DNA of 7,260 nucleotides from UBA8518 sp041659585 (GCA_041659585.1 JBAZXY010000064.1:1-7260), one strand, 5' to 3'; shown: positions 1 through 7,150, counted from the stretch's first letter. Program-made: numbers and translations. Notes: generated from the letters alone by a model not told the origin.

Positions 1-333
1 TTGTTCGATTTGTTTCTCCCAAGATAGAGCTATAGCGTCTGAGCGCATGCTTGGAGAGAAGAGTCTTAATAGAAAAAACATTCCGCGCAACAAGGCGCTT
101 TCTTTGGCTCTTCGCCGGCCTTTTTTTCCAGGCGTGGTGGCGAGATGAATATCTAGGAAAACCCCACTACTTTTCAACTCGGCTAGCTCGGTTAAGGTGA
201 AAACGCCGTCCATCATGATAGAGACCCGGTCGATTTTTTTGGCTTGGGCCAGTGCCAAGATATTCTGATTAGCCAGGGCATTGAGGCCAAAATCATCCGC
301 TGTGAGGATGAATTTTTTTCTGAAGTTATGCAT
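1..333 (-). CDS. YdjC/ChbG-family carbohydrate deacetylase, N-terminal part (cut by window edge)
   Basis: Read from an ATG at 333 down to base 1, this frame stays open for 111 codons and runs off the window. The N-terminus has the segment FILTADDFGLN at residues 8-18, the hallmark opening of the YdjC/ChbG family (metal-dependent removal of N-acetyl groups from sugars such as chitooligosaccharides). Asp13/Asp14 would supply the catalytic base and a metal ligand. His63 in LDIHLA sits where family members have GLHLN, whose His binds the metal. The later segment WEKQIEQ (105-111) resembles the helix preceding the second metal-His motif, which lies outside the window. The stretch KKGRRRAKESALLRGMF (70-86) is unusually basic. 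It is transcribed away from the rest of the window. Family is seen directly; the substrate cannot be inferred. Confidence 0.85.
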   Translation of the reverse strand, partial: MHNFRKKFILTADDFGLNALANQNILALAQAKKIDRVSIMMDGVFTLTELAELKSSGVFLDIHLATTPGKKGRRRAKESALLRGMFFLLRLFSPSMRSDAIALSWEKQIEQ

Positions 334-358
334 AAAGCAAGCTATTAAATATATGGCT

Positions 359-387
359 ATTTTAACATAGGAAAGGGTTTGTTAAAA
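359..387 (-). promoter_or_regulatory. Candidate promoter for the YdjC-like gene
   Basis: On the minus strand a TAAAAT hexamer (364-359) is preceded by an extended -10 TGT (367-365). A TTTTAA hexamer (387-382) lies upstream with a 17-nt spacer. This would start transcription near 352, about 19 nt before the ATG at 333. It is a sequence match only in an AT-rich region, so the confidence is moderate. Confidence 0.4.
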
Positions 388-415
388 GGGGGGAGTATCC
401 TTTTATTTAAAAAAA

Positions 416-424
416 TGGTATAAT
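416..424 (+). promoter_or_regulatory. Extended -10 promoter for the TPR protein gene
   Basis: TGGTATAAT is a full match to the extended -10 consensus TGnTATAAT, with TATAAT at 419-424. No good -35 is visible at the expected distance (396-401 reads TATCCT), which is usual for extended -10 promoters. Predicted transcription starts near 431, giving a leader of about 24 nt before the ATG at 455. No Shine-Dalgarno sequence is apparent in that leader. Confidence 0.65.
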
Positions 425-454
425 GAAGATAATAAAAAATAAACTTAAATATCT

Positions 455-1399
455 ATGCAAAATAAAAAATTAACTATGGTTGTGATGGCTACTTTGTCCG
501 TTGTTTTTTTCGGACTAACATATTTTTTCATCATGCAAAAACAGGTGCAAAACAGACAACAGGCGGCACTAGTATCTGAAAATAGTTGTCCCTATGCTTC
601 CGATCAGGAGGCTTATGATCAGATGGTTGCCACTGAGAATGAGAGTGTTTGCGCTTGTGTTCAAAATGAGAATTTAAAAAGCGCATGTGTTGGCGTCGCG
701 AGTGATACGGGTTTCTATCGAAAAGCTTTGAATGATCTTAACTCGGACATCTGTGGCAATATTAAGGATCAAACTTCCAAAGAGTCTTGTGTCTTAGCGG
801 TGCAGAGCGGGATGGAGAATGCCGTGGTTGATCCAGGGTTGATGCCGGAGAAAAAACCCATGCTGAGAGTGGATTATGAAAAAATGCAGAAAGAAAATCC
901 TGCTGATGTGGCGAATCTCCTGAATTTAGCCATGGCTTATGGGGCAGAAAGTTTTAGTACAGGTGATGGAAAAGTGGATGCGGCTAAAATCAATCAAGCT
1001 TTGGCTGTTCTGGAGCAAGCTAAGGAAATGGAGCCGAATAACTCCAGAATTTATGCTGTAGAGGGGTATATTGATAATCTTAATTTGCAAAGTGATCAAG
1101 CCATAGTTGCTTATACAAAAAGTTTGGAATTAGACATTAATAATAGTGAGGCTTTGATAGGCAGAGCAAGAGCCTATGCTTATTTGGAAAAATTCACAGA
1201 AGCCATCGCAGACCTGGAGAAGGCTGCTGGCCTGGATCGAGCAAGGAGTAATAATGAAATCTATCTCAATCTTTGTAACCTCTATGCGCAAAATTCTAAT
1301 CGGGAAAAGGCCACGGAGAATTGTAGCGTGATTATTGACAATGACAACGATGAGTCATTAAAGATTATGGCCAGAGAGAGCTTGAGCATTCTTAAATAA
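455..1399 (+). CDS. Membrane-anchored Cys-motif/TPR repeat protein
   Basis: 314 residues. Residues 1-6 are polar or basic and 7-27 form one hydrophobic helix, so this is a signal anchor with the rest outside the membrane. Residues 45-115 carry six cysteines (45, 66, 68, 78, 100, 112). The segment around DICGNIKDQTSKESC (98-112) follows a C-x2-I...KesC spacing that I recall from many secreted Patescibacteria proteins. Residues about 152-299 form three to four tetratricopeptide repeats. The clearest are 197-230 and 231-264, with the A...Y..A..LDPNN-like pattern visible in AIVAYTKSLELDINN. Two more cysteines (274, 290) lie in the last repeat and could pair. TPR arrays bind other proteins, so it is probably an extracytoplasmic scaffold; no enzyme motif is seen. 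The ATG at 455 fits the promoter and the signal anchor. The gene lies 29 bp before the secreted protein gene with no terminator between, so the two may be co-transcribed. Confidence 0.85.
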   Translation: MQNKKLTMVVMATLSVVFFGLTYFFIMQKQVQNRQQAALVSENSCPYASDQEAYDQMVATENESVCACVQNENLKSACVGVASDTGFYRKALNDLNSDICGNIKDQTSKESCVLAVQSGMENAVVDPGLMPEKKPMLRVDYEKMQKENPADVANLLNLAMAYGAESFSTGDGKVDAAKINQALAVLEQAKEMEPNNSRIYAVEGYIDNLNLQSDQAIVAYTKSLELDINNSEALIGRARAYAYLEKFTEAIADLEKAAGLDRARSNNEIYLNLCNLYAQNSNREKATENCSVIIDNDNDESLKIMARESLSILK

Positions 1400-1428
1400 A
1401 AAACATTAATTTTTTTCCCAATAATATT

Positions 1429-2280
1429 ATGAGCATGCATAATACAATTAAAATTTTCTTAATAAGTATCGGTTTAATAGCTAGTAGTTTGTTTGGAATA
1501 GCTATTCATAAAACCGAGGCAGCTACAAGTGGCGGGAGTGTGGCTGGCATAGCTTGGAGTGGAAATGCAACAGCTACCCAATGGGCGGGTGATTGGATTT
1601 TTGGTGCTGGATTGGCGGGAAAGTTCAAGAATGAATGTGGTGATGACATGATTGATAATGCCGGAAATAATTGTTTCAACTATATTACTTCTTGGGCAGG
1701 TAATCATTGGTTTGGCGCTTCTAAGCCGGATACGCGTTGGTGTAAATACACGACTACTGTGCGTACTTGGGGAGCTTGCAGTGCCAGTGGCATTCAATAT
1801 GCAACTTCCTACAATTACAACACGGTGTATGGAACAACCAGTTGCATAGACCAAGCGCCAACTTTCCAGCGTTGTACGCCGCCAACTTATGCTTGCATTG
1901 GTACAATTCCATCCGGCAGTAGCGCTTGGGATACAGAAGAGAGCCAAGGTCTCACAGCTAACGCATCCTGGTCATTCTCAGCAACAGACACCGCGACCAA
2001 GTGCCAATACCACGCAACGCCAACTTATGCTTGCATTGGTACAATTCCATCCGGCAGTAGCGCTTGGGACACAGAAGAGAGTCAAGGTCTTATAGTTAAT
2101 AAGCCATGGTCATTCTCAGCAACAGACACGGCGACCAAATGCCAATATCGAAATTGTACTTGTGGTGATTCAGTGGGCACTTGCATAGGAAGTTATTATA
2201 ATAATAGTTGTGGGGTGGGTGTATGCTCTGGTACCAAGGATTGTCGCGATTTGAATTGGCGCGAGGTGGCACCGAATTAA
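1429..2280 (+). CDS. Secreted cysteine-rich repeat protein with TSP1-like segment
   Basis: 283 residues. A signal peptide is clear: polar start, hydrophobic core about 7-25, and a likely cleavage after HKTEA (residue 31). The mature part has 16 cysteines and many Trp, Thr and Ser residues, suggesting a disulfide-bonded extracellular protein. Residues 112-150, with W114, C117, C139 and RC at 148-149 followed by TPP, resemble a thrombospondin type 1 module. Two copies of a 46-residue repeat follow (153-198 and 199-242), each opening TYACIGTIPSGSSAWD and closing SATDTATKCQY. The pattern resembles C-x-G-T-x-P...GLTAN...KCQY repeats I recall in Patescibacteria surface proteins. The tail (243-283) is a dense Cys/Gly cluster. 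No enzyme motif is seen, so the role is unknown; adhesion or surface display is a guess. A second in-frame ATG at 1435 is an equally plausible start. Neither has a good Shine-Dalgarno sequence. Confidence 0.8.
   Translation: MSMHNTIKIFLISIGLIASSLFGIAIHKTEAATSGGSVAGIAWSGNATATQWAGDWIFGAGLAGKFKNECGDDMIDNAGNNCFNYITSWAGNHWFGASKPDTRWCKYTTTVRTWGACSASGIQYATSYNYNTVYGTTSCIDQAPTFQRCTPPTYACIGTIPSGSSAWDTEESQGLTANASWSFSATDTATKCQYHATPTYACIGTIPSGSSAWDTEESQGLIVNKPWSFSATDTATKCQYRNCTCGDSVGTCIGSYYNNSCGVGVCSGTKDCRDLNWREVAPN
1883..2148 (+). repeat. In-frame tandem duplication, period 138 bp
   Basis: The segment starting at 1883 recurs at 2021, exactly 138 bp (46 codons) later. The first 49 bases are identical. 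Over the 128 aligned bases I count about 14 differences, clustered in the middle (around 1951-1968 versus 2089-2106) where GLTANAS becomes GLIVNKP. The flanks differ mostly at third codon positions. This is a recent duplication or gene-converted repeat within the secreted protein gene. Confidence 0.93.
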
Positions 2281-2305
2281 AAACAATCTGCAACATTAGA
2301 TGATC

Positions 2306-2338
2306 AAAAAATATCCCTAATCGGGGATATTTTTTATT
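2306..2338 (+). terminator. Rho-independent terminator after the secreted protein gene
   Basis: A 12-bp perfect stem pairs AAAAAATATCCC (2306-2317) with GGGATATTTTTT (2324-2335) around the loop TAATCG, and the U-rich arm continues into TATTTT. It lies 26 bp after the stop codon. It separates the exported-protein unit from the efflux operon. The A-tract on the other arm would also allow function on the opposite strand, but no minus-strand gene converges on it. Confidence 0.85.
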
Positions 2339-2370
2339 TTAATAGTATTTTTTTCTAATCTATAAAAGGC

Positions 2371-2398
2371 TTGACAAAAAGCCAGAAGCTGTTAATAT
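2371..2398 (+). promoter_or_regulatory. Promoter of the efflux operon
   Basis: A perfect TTGACA -35 (2371-2376) is followed after 16 nt by TAATAT (2393-2398) as the best -10, placing the start near 2405, inside the palindrome at 2402-2422. A perfect TATAAT also occurs at 2419-2424 within and just past the right palindrome arm, but it has no -35 at the right distance. Either choice would put the palindrome where a bound repressor blocks RNA polymerase. Confidence 0.6.
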
Positions 2399-2401
2399 AT
2401 C

Positions 2402-2422
2402 TATACCTATGCTATAGGTATA
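2402..2422 (+). promoter_or_regulatory. Perfect palindrome, likely operator of the CsoR-like repressor
   Basis: TATACCTAT (2402-2410) and ATAGGTATA (2414-2422) are perfect inverted 9-bp arms around GCT, 20 bp before the repressor start codon. Operators of the CsoR/RcnR/FrmR family typically have AT-rich ATAC/GTAT flanks around a G/C tract. This site keeps the TATACC...GGTATA flanks but has only two C/G pairs per arm. Position over the transcription start fits autoregulation of the whole operon. Binding is inferred from family and position. The alternative, an RNA hairpin in the leader, is possible but less likely. Confidence 0.65.
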
Positions 2423-2441
2423 ATTTATTAGAAGTATAATT

Positions 2442-2732
2442 ATGATGGAAGAAAAAAGGGAAAAAATCATTATTGCCCTGAAGAAATCACGCACCAGTAT
2501 TGATAAAGTTCTACTGGCTATGGAAAAAATGGATGAGGAACAGTGTTTTGATTTAGTACAGCAAAATTTGGCTGTGGTGGGACTGCTGAAATCAGCCAAT
2601 ATGATGATGCTGGAGAACCATCTGGAGGCCTATATGGGCAAGGTTAAAGCCAGGACAATGGCAGAAAAAAAGAATCTGCAAGCAGTCCGCGACGAAGTGA
2701 TGCGTATCATAAAAACAGCTCAGAATAAATAA
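2442..2732 (+). CDS. Divergent CsoR/RcnR/FrmR-family transcriptional repressor
   Basis: 96 residues, nearly all helical and close to the usual length of this all-alpha repressor family (DUF156). Members form tetramers that release DNA on binding copper, nickel/cobalt, formaldehyde or persulfide. Cys35 (DEEQC) and His60 (MLENHL) fall exactly at the FrmR/RcnR numbering for the sensing site. Position 64, which is Cys in CsoR and His in RcnR, is Tyr here, and there is no His3 or Pro2 at the N-terminus. So it is not a canonical copper or nickel/cobalt site; a FrmR-like or new ligand is possible. The family's R-x-x-G-Q segment near residues 17-21 reads RTSID and the Arg at 46 is Val, so DNA contacts must differ too. 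The start is ATG at 2442 (a second ATG at 2445) behind AGAAG at 2430-2434. It is first in the operon, 27 bp before the fusion protein gene, behind a palindrome it probably binds. Confidence 0.82.
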   Translation: MMEEKREKIIIALKKSRTSIDKVLLAMEKMDEEQCFDLVQQNLAVVGLLKSANMMMLENHLEAYMGKVKARTMAEKKNLQAVRDEVMRIIKTAQNK

Positions 2733-2759
2733 TTTAAGCGCTAAAAGATATTAAGTATT

Positions 2760-3869
2760 ATGGAAAAAATGAAAAACTATAAATGGTTGATTGGTCTGGG
2801 TGTGGTCATTGGTGGCGGCATTATGTATGCTGGCTTGTCGCTAATTACGCGCAATACCCAAGCGGAAACAAATACTACTAATGAGAAGGGGGTAAAAGTA
2901 ATGATGGTTAGTGCCAAGCCATTTGCAGCTGAGGGTGAGTATGCCGGATTCGTGCGGGGGATTGATCAGGCTATGGTGACGACAAAAATTAATGGTCGCA
3001 TCTTGAGTCTGAATAAGCGTGAAGGGGATTGGGTTAGAAAGGGGGAAGTGCTAGCTGTTTTGAGTGCGGATGAGTTGGCGGCACAAACCCAAAGTGCTAG
3101 GGATAGTATTGCAGCGCTGCAAAATACGCTGCAGGACACCAAAAAATATTATAGTCAAAAAGTAGATGAAGCTAAGGATAATAACGCAACAAAAGAAGAA
3201 GTGCAAAGCGCTAAACGAATGCGTGATTTGCAAATGCAATCGGTTCAAACACAAATTGTTAATGCGCAGGGATCTTTAAAGGTGGCACAAAGCTATGCTG
3301 GGGAAACGATTGTGCGAGCGCCTTTTTCTGGGGTAGTGACGCGTGTTTTTCAAGAGGTGGGACAAGTGGTTGGTCCAACGGCACCTATTTGTGAAGTTGC
3401 TGACGCGACGCAGCTTTCCGTGGAAATGTTTGTTTCTCAAATGGTAGCGGAGCAATTGAAAAAGGGTGACAAGATTTCTTTGCTTTGCGGGGAAGAAAAA
3501 AAGGAATGCCAGGGGATGATTGATGCTATTAGTCCCATTTCAGAGGCGAATGCTCAAAAGTCATTGGTGCGTATTCGTTTTGTAGCCAAGAATCCATTAG
3601 TATATCTTGGGCAGTATGTCATAGCCAAATTGGCAATGAGTGATGATTCAATTAAAATAGTTGTTCCAGAGCAAGCTATTATTTCCAAATATAATGAAAA
3701 ATTTGTTTTTGTGGCGGAGGCAGGCTTGGCTAAGGAGCGCAAAATAGTTACTGGCCAGTCTCATAGCGGTCTAGTGGCTGTGTCGACCGGTCTTGTCGCC
3801 GGTGACCAAGTGGTGGTGGAAGGAATGTATACAATTAGAAATAATGATAAGGTAAAAATTCATGAATAA
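2760..3869 (+). CDS. RND efflux periplasmic adaptor (membrane fusion protein)
   Basis: 369 residues, the usual HlyD/AcrA-type size. Residues 10-30 form a single N-terminal membrane helix; there is no lipobox Cys, so it is anchored by this helix. The first half of the lipoyl domain is about 71-102 (ending GDWVRKGEVLAVL). A coiled-coil hairpin of about 35 residues per helix spans 103-178, with its tip near 138-147. The second lipoyl half is about 180-215 (ETIVRAPFSGVVTRVFQEVG). A beta-barrel follows (about 217-295) and a membrane-proximal domain (about 296-369, opening IVVPEQAI and closing with GDQVVVEGM). It would join the RND permease to the outside of the cell. The R-x3-L-x6-S motif that TolC-dependent adaptors carry at the hairpin tip is not seen there. 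The start at 2760 has no Shine-Dalgarno sequence; ATG at 2769, preceded by GGA, is an alternative. Confidence 0.93.
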   Translation: MEKMKNYKWLIGLGVVIGGGIMYAGLSLITRNTQAETNTTNEKGVKVMMVSAKPFAAEGEYAGFVRGIDQAMVTTKINGRILSLNKREGDWVRKGEVLAVLSADELAAQTQSARDSIAALQNTLQDTKKYYSQKVDEAKDNNATKEEVQSAKRMRDLQMQSVQTQIVNAQGSLKVAQSYAGETIVRAPFSGVVTRVFQEVGQVVGPTAPICEVADATQLSVEMFVSQMVAEQLKKGDKISLLCGEEKKECQGMIDAISPISEANAQKSLVRIRFVAKNPLVYLGQYVIAKLAMSDDSIKIVVPEQAIISKYNEKFVFVAEAGLAKERKIVTGQSHSGLVAVSTGLVAGDQVVVEGMYTIRNNDKVKIHE

Positions 3870-6800
3870 TAGTTTTCAAAAAACGACTAAATTAGGCCTG
3901 GCTGGCAGATTAACCCATCTTTTTTTGCATAATAAGGTGCTGGCTATGCTGACAATCATTGTTATCGTGGTGTGGGGAGTGTTGTCTTTTATCATCATGC
4001 CTAAGCAATATAATCCTGAGATTGTGGCGCCGGCTTTTATGATTACTACGGACTATCCCAATGCGACCAGTGCCGAAGTGTATGAGTTGATTACGCGTCC
4101 TATGGAGGATAGCATTTCCGAGTTGACCAAAATTGATGCCATCTCTTCGCAAAGTTTTCCGGGAGGGCGAAGCGTGGTGATTGTGAAATTCGATATCGGT
4201 TCTAACCAGGAAAATGCCAAAATATCCCTGAACCAGAAGCTGCAGGATAATGTTAATCTTAAGCCGGCAGGAGCGATGAATTCAGTGGTGCAAGCCATTG
4301 ATCCAGATGATGTGCCGATTATGGATATCGGACTAACTTCAGAGGTGTATTCGGAAAGTTCTTTGCGTAAGCTGGCGCAAGATATTAGTAATGAACTCAA
4401 GCGGATTAATGGCGTCTCTAAGATAGCTATTGTTGGCGGGGAGACGAATAATCTGCATGTCACTCCCAAAAGTGCGGAACTGGCAGTCAGGGGAATTTCT
4501 TTAGATGAAATCAGTGGGGCGATTGCCGGAGCGAATAATATTTATACCACAGATACTATTAAAGGTGAGGGGCGGAATGCGATTATCAATATCAATGGCA
4601 ATATTCAAAGTAAGGAGGAGATTGCTAAATTGATTGTTCGCTCGCAAAATGGGGTGCCAGTGCGCTTGGATGATGTCGCGGATATCACCTATGATGCCGG
4701 AGAAATTAATCACTATGTCACTTTGCATAAAAAAGACGTCTCTGGTCAAGCGGTAACGCATATTGCGCTGGCTAAGCTGAAGGGAGTTAATGCTACGACA
4801 GTCGCTACTATGGTGGAAAAGAGATTGCAGGAAATTAAAAATTCGATTATTCCTGCTACGGTGGAGGTAGAATTATTGCGCAATGAGGGAAAGACAGCTG
4901 GAGATGAGATTGGTAAGTTGACTTTTGATTTGGCTAAGTCTATTGCTATTGTGGCCTTGCTGTTGTTGGTGTTTTTGGGGATGCGCAATTCTTTGGTAGC
5001 GAGCATCTCCATTCCTCTTGTGCTTTTGGTGGTATTCGGCCTGGGGCTTCTTTGGGGACAAACCGTGAATCGAATTACGCTCTTTGCTTTGATTCTTTCG
5101 CTAGGACTATTGGTGGATGATGCGATTGTGGTGATTGAAAACATCGCCCGCTATTTCCGACTCTATCCGAATGAGGATAAAAAAACAGTGATTGTGGAAG
5201 CGGTGAATGAGGTGGGTTCTGCTCTGTCACTCTCGACTATTACTATGGCCTTGGCCTTTATTCCCATGGCTTTTGTGACGGGGATGATGGGGCCGTATAT
5301 GGGGCCGATTCCTTTCTTTGTGCCAGTATCACTTTTGGTTTCTTTGGTGCTTTCAGTGACTATCAATCCTTTCTTGGCCTATATCTTTACCGCATCTACA
5401 ATCAAGAAAGAAAAAAGACCCAATATTTTTCTGCGGGCTTTTGCCAAAGTAGAATATTATTATGAAAAGTTGCTAGTCTATCTATTAGCGGAAAAAAAAC
5501 GCTATCGCAACATGATGCTTTGGATCAGTGTCTTGTTTGTGCTGTCAATTATCCTACCTCTGACGCCGCTAGTGCCCTTTCGCATGTTGCCCAAAGCTGA
5601 TCGTGACCAGTTCTATGTCTATGTCGATTTGCCTCAAGGTACGCCAGTAGAGAAAACTAGGGAATATGCGGAGCATATCAGCAGTATGTTATTGGGAGAA
5701 AATGAAGTAGAGGCCGTAGAAGATTTTGTGGGGATTGCTCCGGTAGTGGATTTTAACGGATTATTCCGAGGCAGTAATATGCGCGTCTATGAACAACAAG
5801 CCACATTGCGTATAAATTTAACTCCGCATGAGGAAAGGATCGTGTCATCAGAAGAAATTGCCCGTAATTTCAGAGAAATGGTGGGGGAATATATTGCTAG
5901 TAATCCTGGCTTGCAAGTGAGTGTTGTTGAGGATCCACCGGGGCCTCCAGTGCTAGCTACTTTCTTATTGAAAATCAAAGGAGAAGATGCACAGGTGCGA
6001 GATGCTATTGCCATGGATATGTCCCGGCAAGTGGAAAACATTAAGGGTGTGGTGGATATTGATATTTCTAATCCTGACCCGGCTTTAAATTATACCTATC
6101 GGATCAACACTCAGAAAGCCCAATTGCTAGGCGTTTCACCACAAGCCATTGCCTCGACTTTGCGCACGGCCATCTCTGGCGCGCCAGTGGGCATCTATCA
6201 TGCGGATGAAAAAAACAAAAATTATTCTGAGCAAGAATATATTATCGTGCGCTTAAATCAGGCTGATCGCAATAGCCTTAGTATTTTGGAATCACTTTCT
6301 GTTATCGCTCAGTCAGGAGTGGCTGTGCCATTGCGCGAAGTGTTGGAGGCTTCTGACCAAACATTCGATATGCCGATTGTTTCCGATGAGAGACAGAAAA
6401 CCACATATGTTTCCGGAGAGATGGAGAATCGCAGCGTGGTGTATGCGGTGATTGATTTGTTGAAAAATTTGAGGAACTATCAAATTAATGATAGGGAAAG
6501 CAAATTGATACAATGGTCATTATTAGGAGCGACCTATCAAGACTTGGCTAGCGGTCAGGAATATACCATTCAAATTGATGGTGAATGGAAACTGACCCTG
6601 GAAGTCTTTCGAGATTTGGGCATTGCTATGGCTATTGCTATTTTTGCTATCTATTTTGTACTGGCTACTAAAGTGGGCTCCTTGAACGTGCCACTGCTCA
6701 TCATGGTCAGTATTCCCTTAGGGATGATCGGGGTTTTCCCTGGTTTTGCCGCCTTATTTCTTATTAAAGGGACCTATTTCAATGCCACCAGTATGATCGG

Positions 6801-7098
6801 GGTGATTGCTTTGGCGGGACTGTCAGTGAAAAATTCCGTTATTTTTCTCGAGTATTTGGAGCCGTTGCGGGAAAAGGGAATGCCGCTTGCCAAAGCCTTG
6901 GTAGAAACCGGACGCATCAGACTCTTGCCGATTGTCCTAACCTCTCTCACGGCCATTTTGGGGTCACTGACCATCATTTCTGATCCGGTGTGGGAAGGTT
7001 TGGCTTGGGCACTTATCTTTGGTCTGACGATGTCCACCTTCCTAACGCTAATTGTTTTTCCAATTGTCTATTATGCAGTGGAGAGAAAAAAATGGTAG
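3862..7098 (+). CDS. RND-superfamily efflux permease (HAE1-like)
   Basis: 1078 residues, full length for an RND exporter, with the expected twelve membrane segments: TM1 about 27-46, TM2-6 about 355-510, TM7 about 549-571, TM8-12 about 915-1072. Two large extracytoplasmic loops (47-350 and 572-912) form the porter domain. TM4 contains GLLVDDAIVVIEN, with Asp419-Asp420 matching the AcrB proton-relay pair. TM10 contains GLSVKNSVIFLEY, with Lys990 matching AcrB Lys940. The Asp-Asp pair and the absence of a CzcA or CusA signature place it near the HAE1 (drug/hydrophobe) branch rather than HME metal pumps. EDPPGPPVLA (690-699) is typical of a subgroup of such permeases. The start codon overlaps the adaptor gene by 8 bp, with AAGG at 3849-3852 as a Shine-Dalgarno sequence inside that gene, so translational coupling is likely. 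It ends with TAG. The substrate cannot be read from sequence. Confidence 0.95.
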   Translation: MNNSFQKTTKLGLAGRLTHLFLHNKVLAMLTIIVIVVWGVLSFIIMPKQYNPEIVAPAFMITTDYPNATSAEVYELITRPMEDSISELTKIDAISSQSFPGGRSVVIVKFDIGSNQENAKISLNQKLQDNVNLKPAGAMNSVVQAIDPDDVPIMDIGLTSEVYSESSLRKLAQDISNELKRINGVSKIAIVGGETNNLHVTPKSAELAVRGISLDEISGAIAGANNIYTTDTIKGEGRNAIININGNIQSKEEIAKLIVRSQNGVPVRLDDVADITYDAGEINHYVTLHKKDVSGQAVTHIALAKLKGVNATTVATMVEKRLQEIKNSIIPATVEVELLRNEGKTAGDEIGKLTFDLAKSIAIVALLLLVFLGMRNSLVASISIPLVLLVVFGLGLLWGQTVNRITLFALILSLGLLVDDAIVVIENIARYFRLYPNEDKKTVIVEAVNEVGSALSLSTITMALAFIPMAFVTGMMGPYMGPIPFFVPVSLLVSLVLSVTINPFLAYIFTASTIKKEKRPNIFLRAFAKVEYYYEKLLVYLLAEKKRYRNMMLWISVLFVLSIILPLTPLVPFRMLPKADRDQFYVYVDLPQGTPVEKTREYAEHISSMLLGENEVEAVEDFVGIAPVVDFNGLFRGSNMRVYEQQATLRINLTPHEERIVSSEEIARNFREMVGEYIASNPGLQVSVVEDPPGPPVLATFLLKIKGEDAQVRDAIAMDMSRQVENIKGVVDIDISNPDPALNYTYRINTQKAQLLGVSPQAIASTLRTAISGAPVGIYHADEKNKNYSEQEYIIVRLNQADRNSLSILESLSVIAQSGVAVPLREVLEASDQTFDMPIVSDERQKTTYVSGEMENRSVVYAVIDLLKNLRNYQINDRESKLIQWSLLGATYQDLASGQEYTIQIDGEWKLTLEVFRDLGIAMAIAIFAIYFVLATKVGSLNVPLLIMVSIPLGMIGVFPGFAALFLIKGTYFNATSMIGVIALAGLSVKNSVIFLEYLEPLREKGMPLAKALVETGRIRLLPIVLTSLTAILGSLTIISDPVWEGLAWALIFGLTMSTFLTLIVFPIVYYAVERKKW

Positions 7099-7135
7099 AG
7101 ATATATCGATAAGACATGAGCGATAGGGGAAGGCA

Positions 7136-7144
7136 TGCTATAAT
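7136..7144 (+). promoter_or_regulatory. Extended -10 promoter before the last gene
   Basis: TGCTATAAT is a full extended -10 match with TATAAT at 7139-7144, and no recognisable -35. It would start transcription near 7151, giving a 22-nt leader before the ATG at 7173. No terminator is seen after the permease, so the last gene may also receive operon read-through. Confidence 0.55.
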
Positions 7145-7150
7145 AAAAAC

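Noticed and set aside
1474..1947. A 157-codon open frame on the minus strand opposite the secreted protein gene.
   Set aside because: The plus-strand gene has a signal peptide, ordered cysteines and a frame-preserving repeat. The opposite frame shows no domain, promoter or sensible composition.
1889..2095. A plus-strand frame with an internal duplication overlapping the repeats.
   Set aside because: It repeats only because the underlying DNA repeat has a period divisible by three; the enclosing frame is the real gene.
2419..2424. A perfect TATAAT as the main -10 of the efflux operon.
   Set aside because: There is no -35 at 15-19 nt and no TGn extension. The TTGACA at 2371 pairs better with TAATAT at 2393, so this is kept only as an alternative.
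3216..3251. R153-L157-T164 in the adaptor has the spacing of the TolC-contact R-L-S motif.
   Set aside because: These residues lie within the second coiled-coil helix, not at the hairpin tip (about 138-147) where the motif acts, and the last residue is Thr. The match is probably chance.
4053..4469. Long minus-strand open frames inside the permease gene (also 4746-5144).
   Set aside because: They lie fully opposite a well-recognised RND permease and have no initiation signals or family features.
7103..7140. A possible terminator after the permease gene.
   Set aside because: Only the short TATCGATA palindrome is present, with no GC-rich stem and no U-tract.
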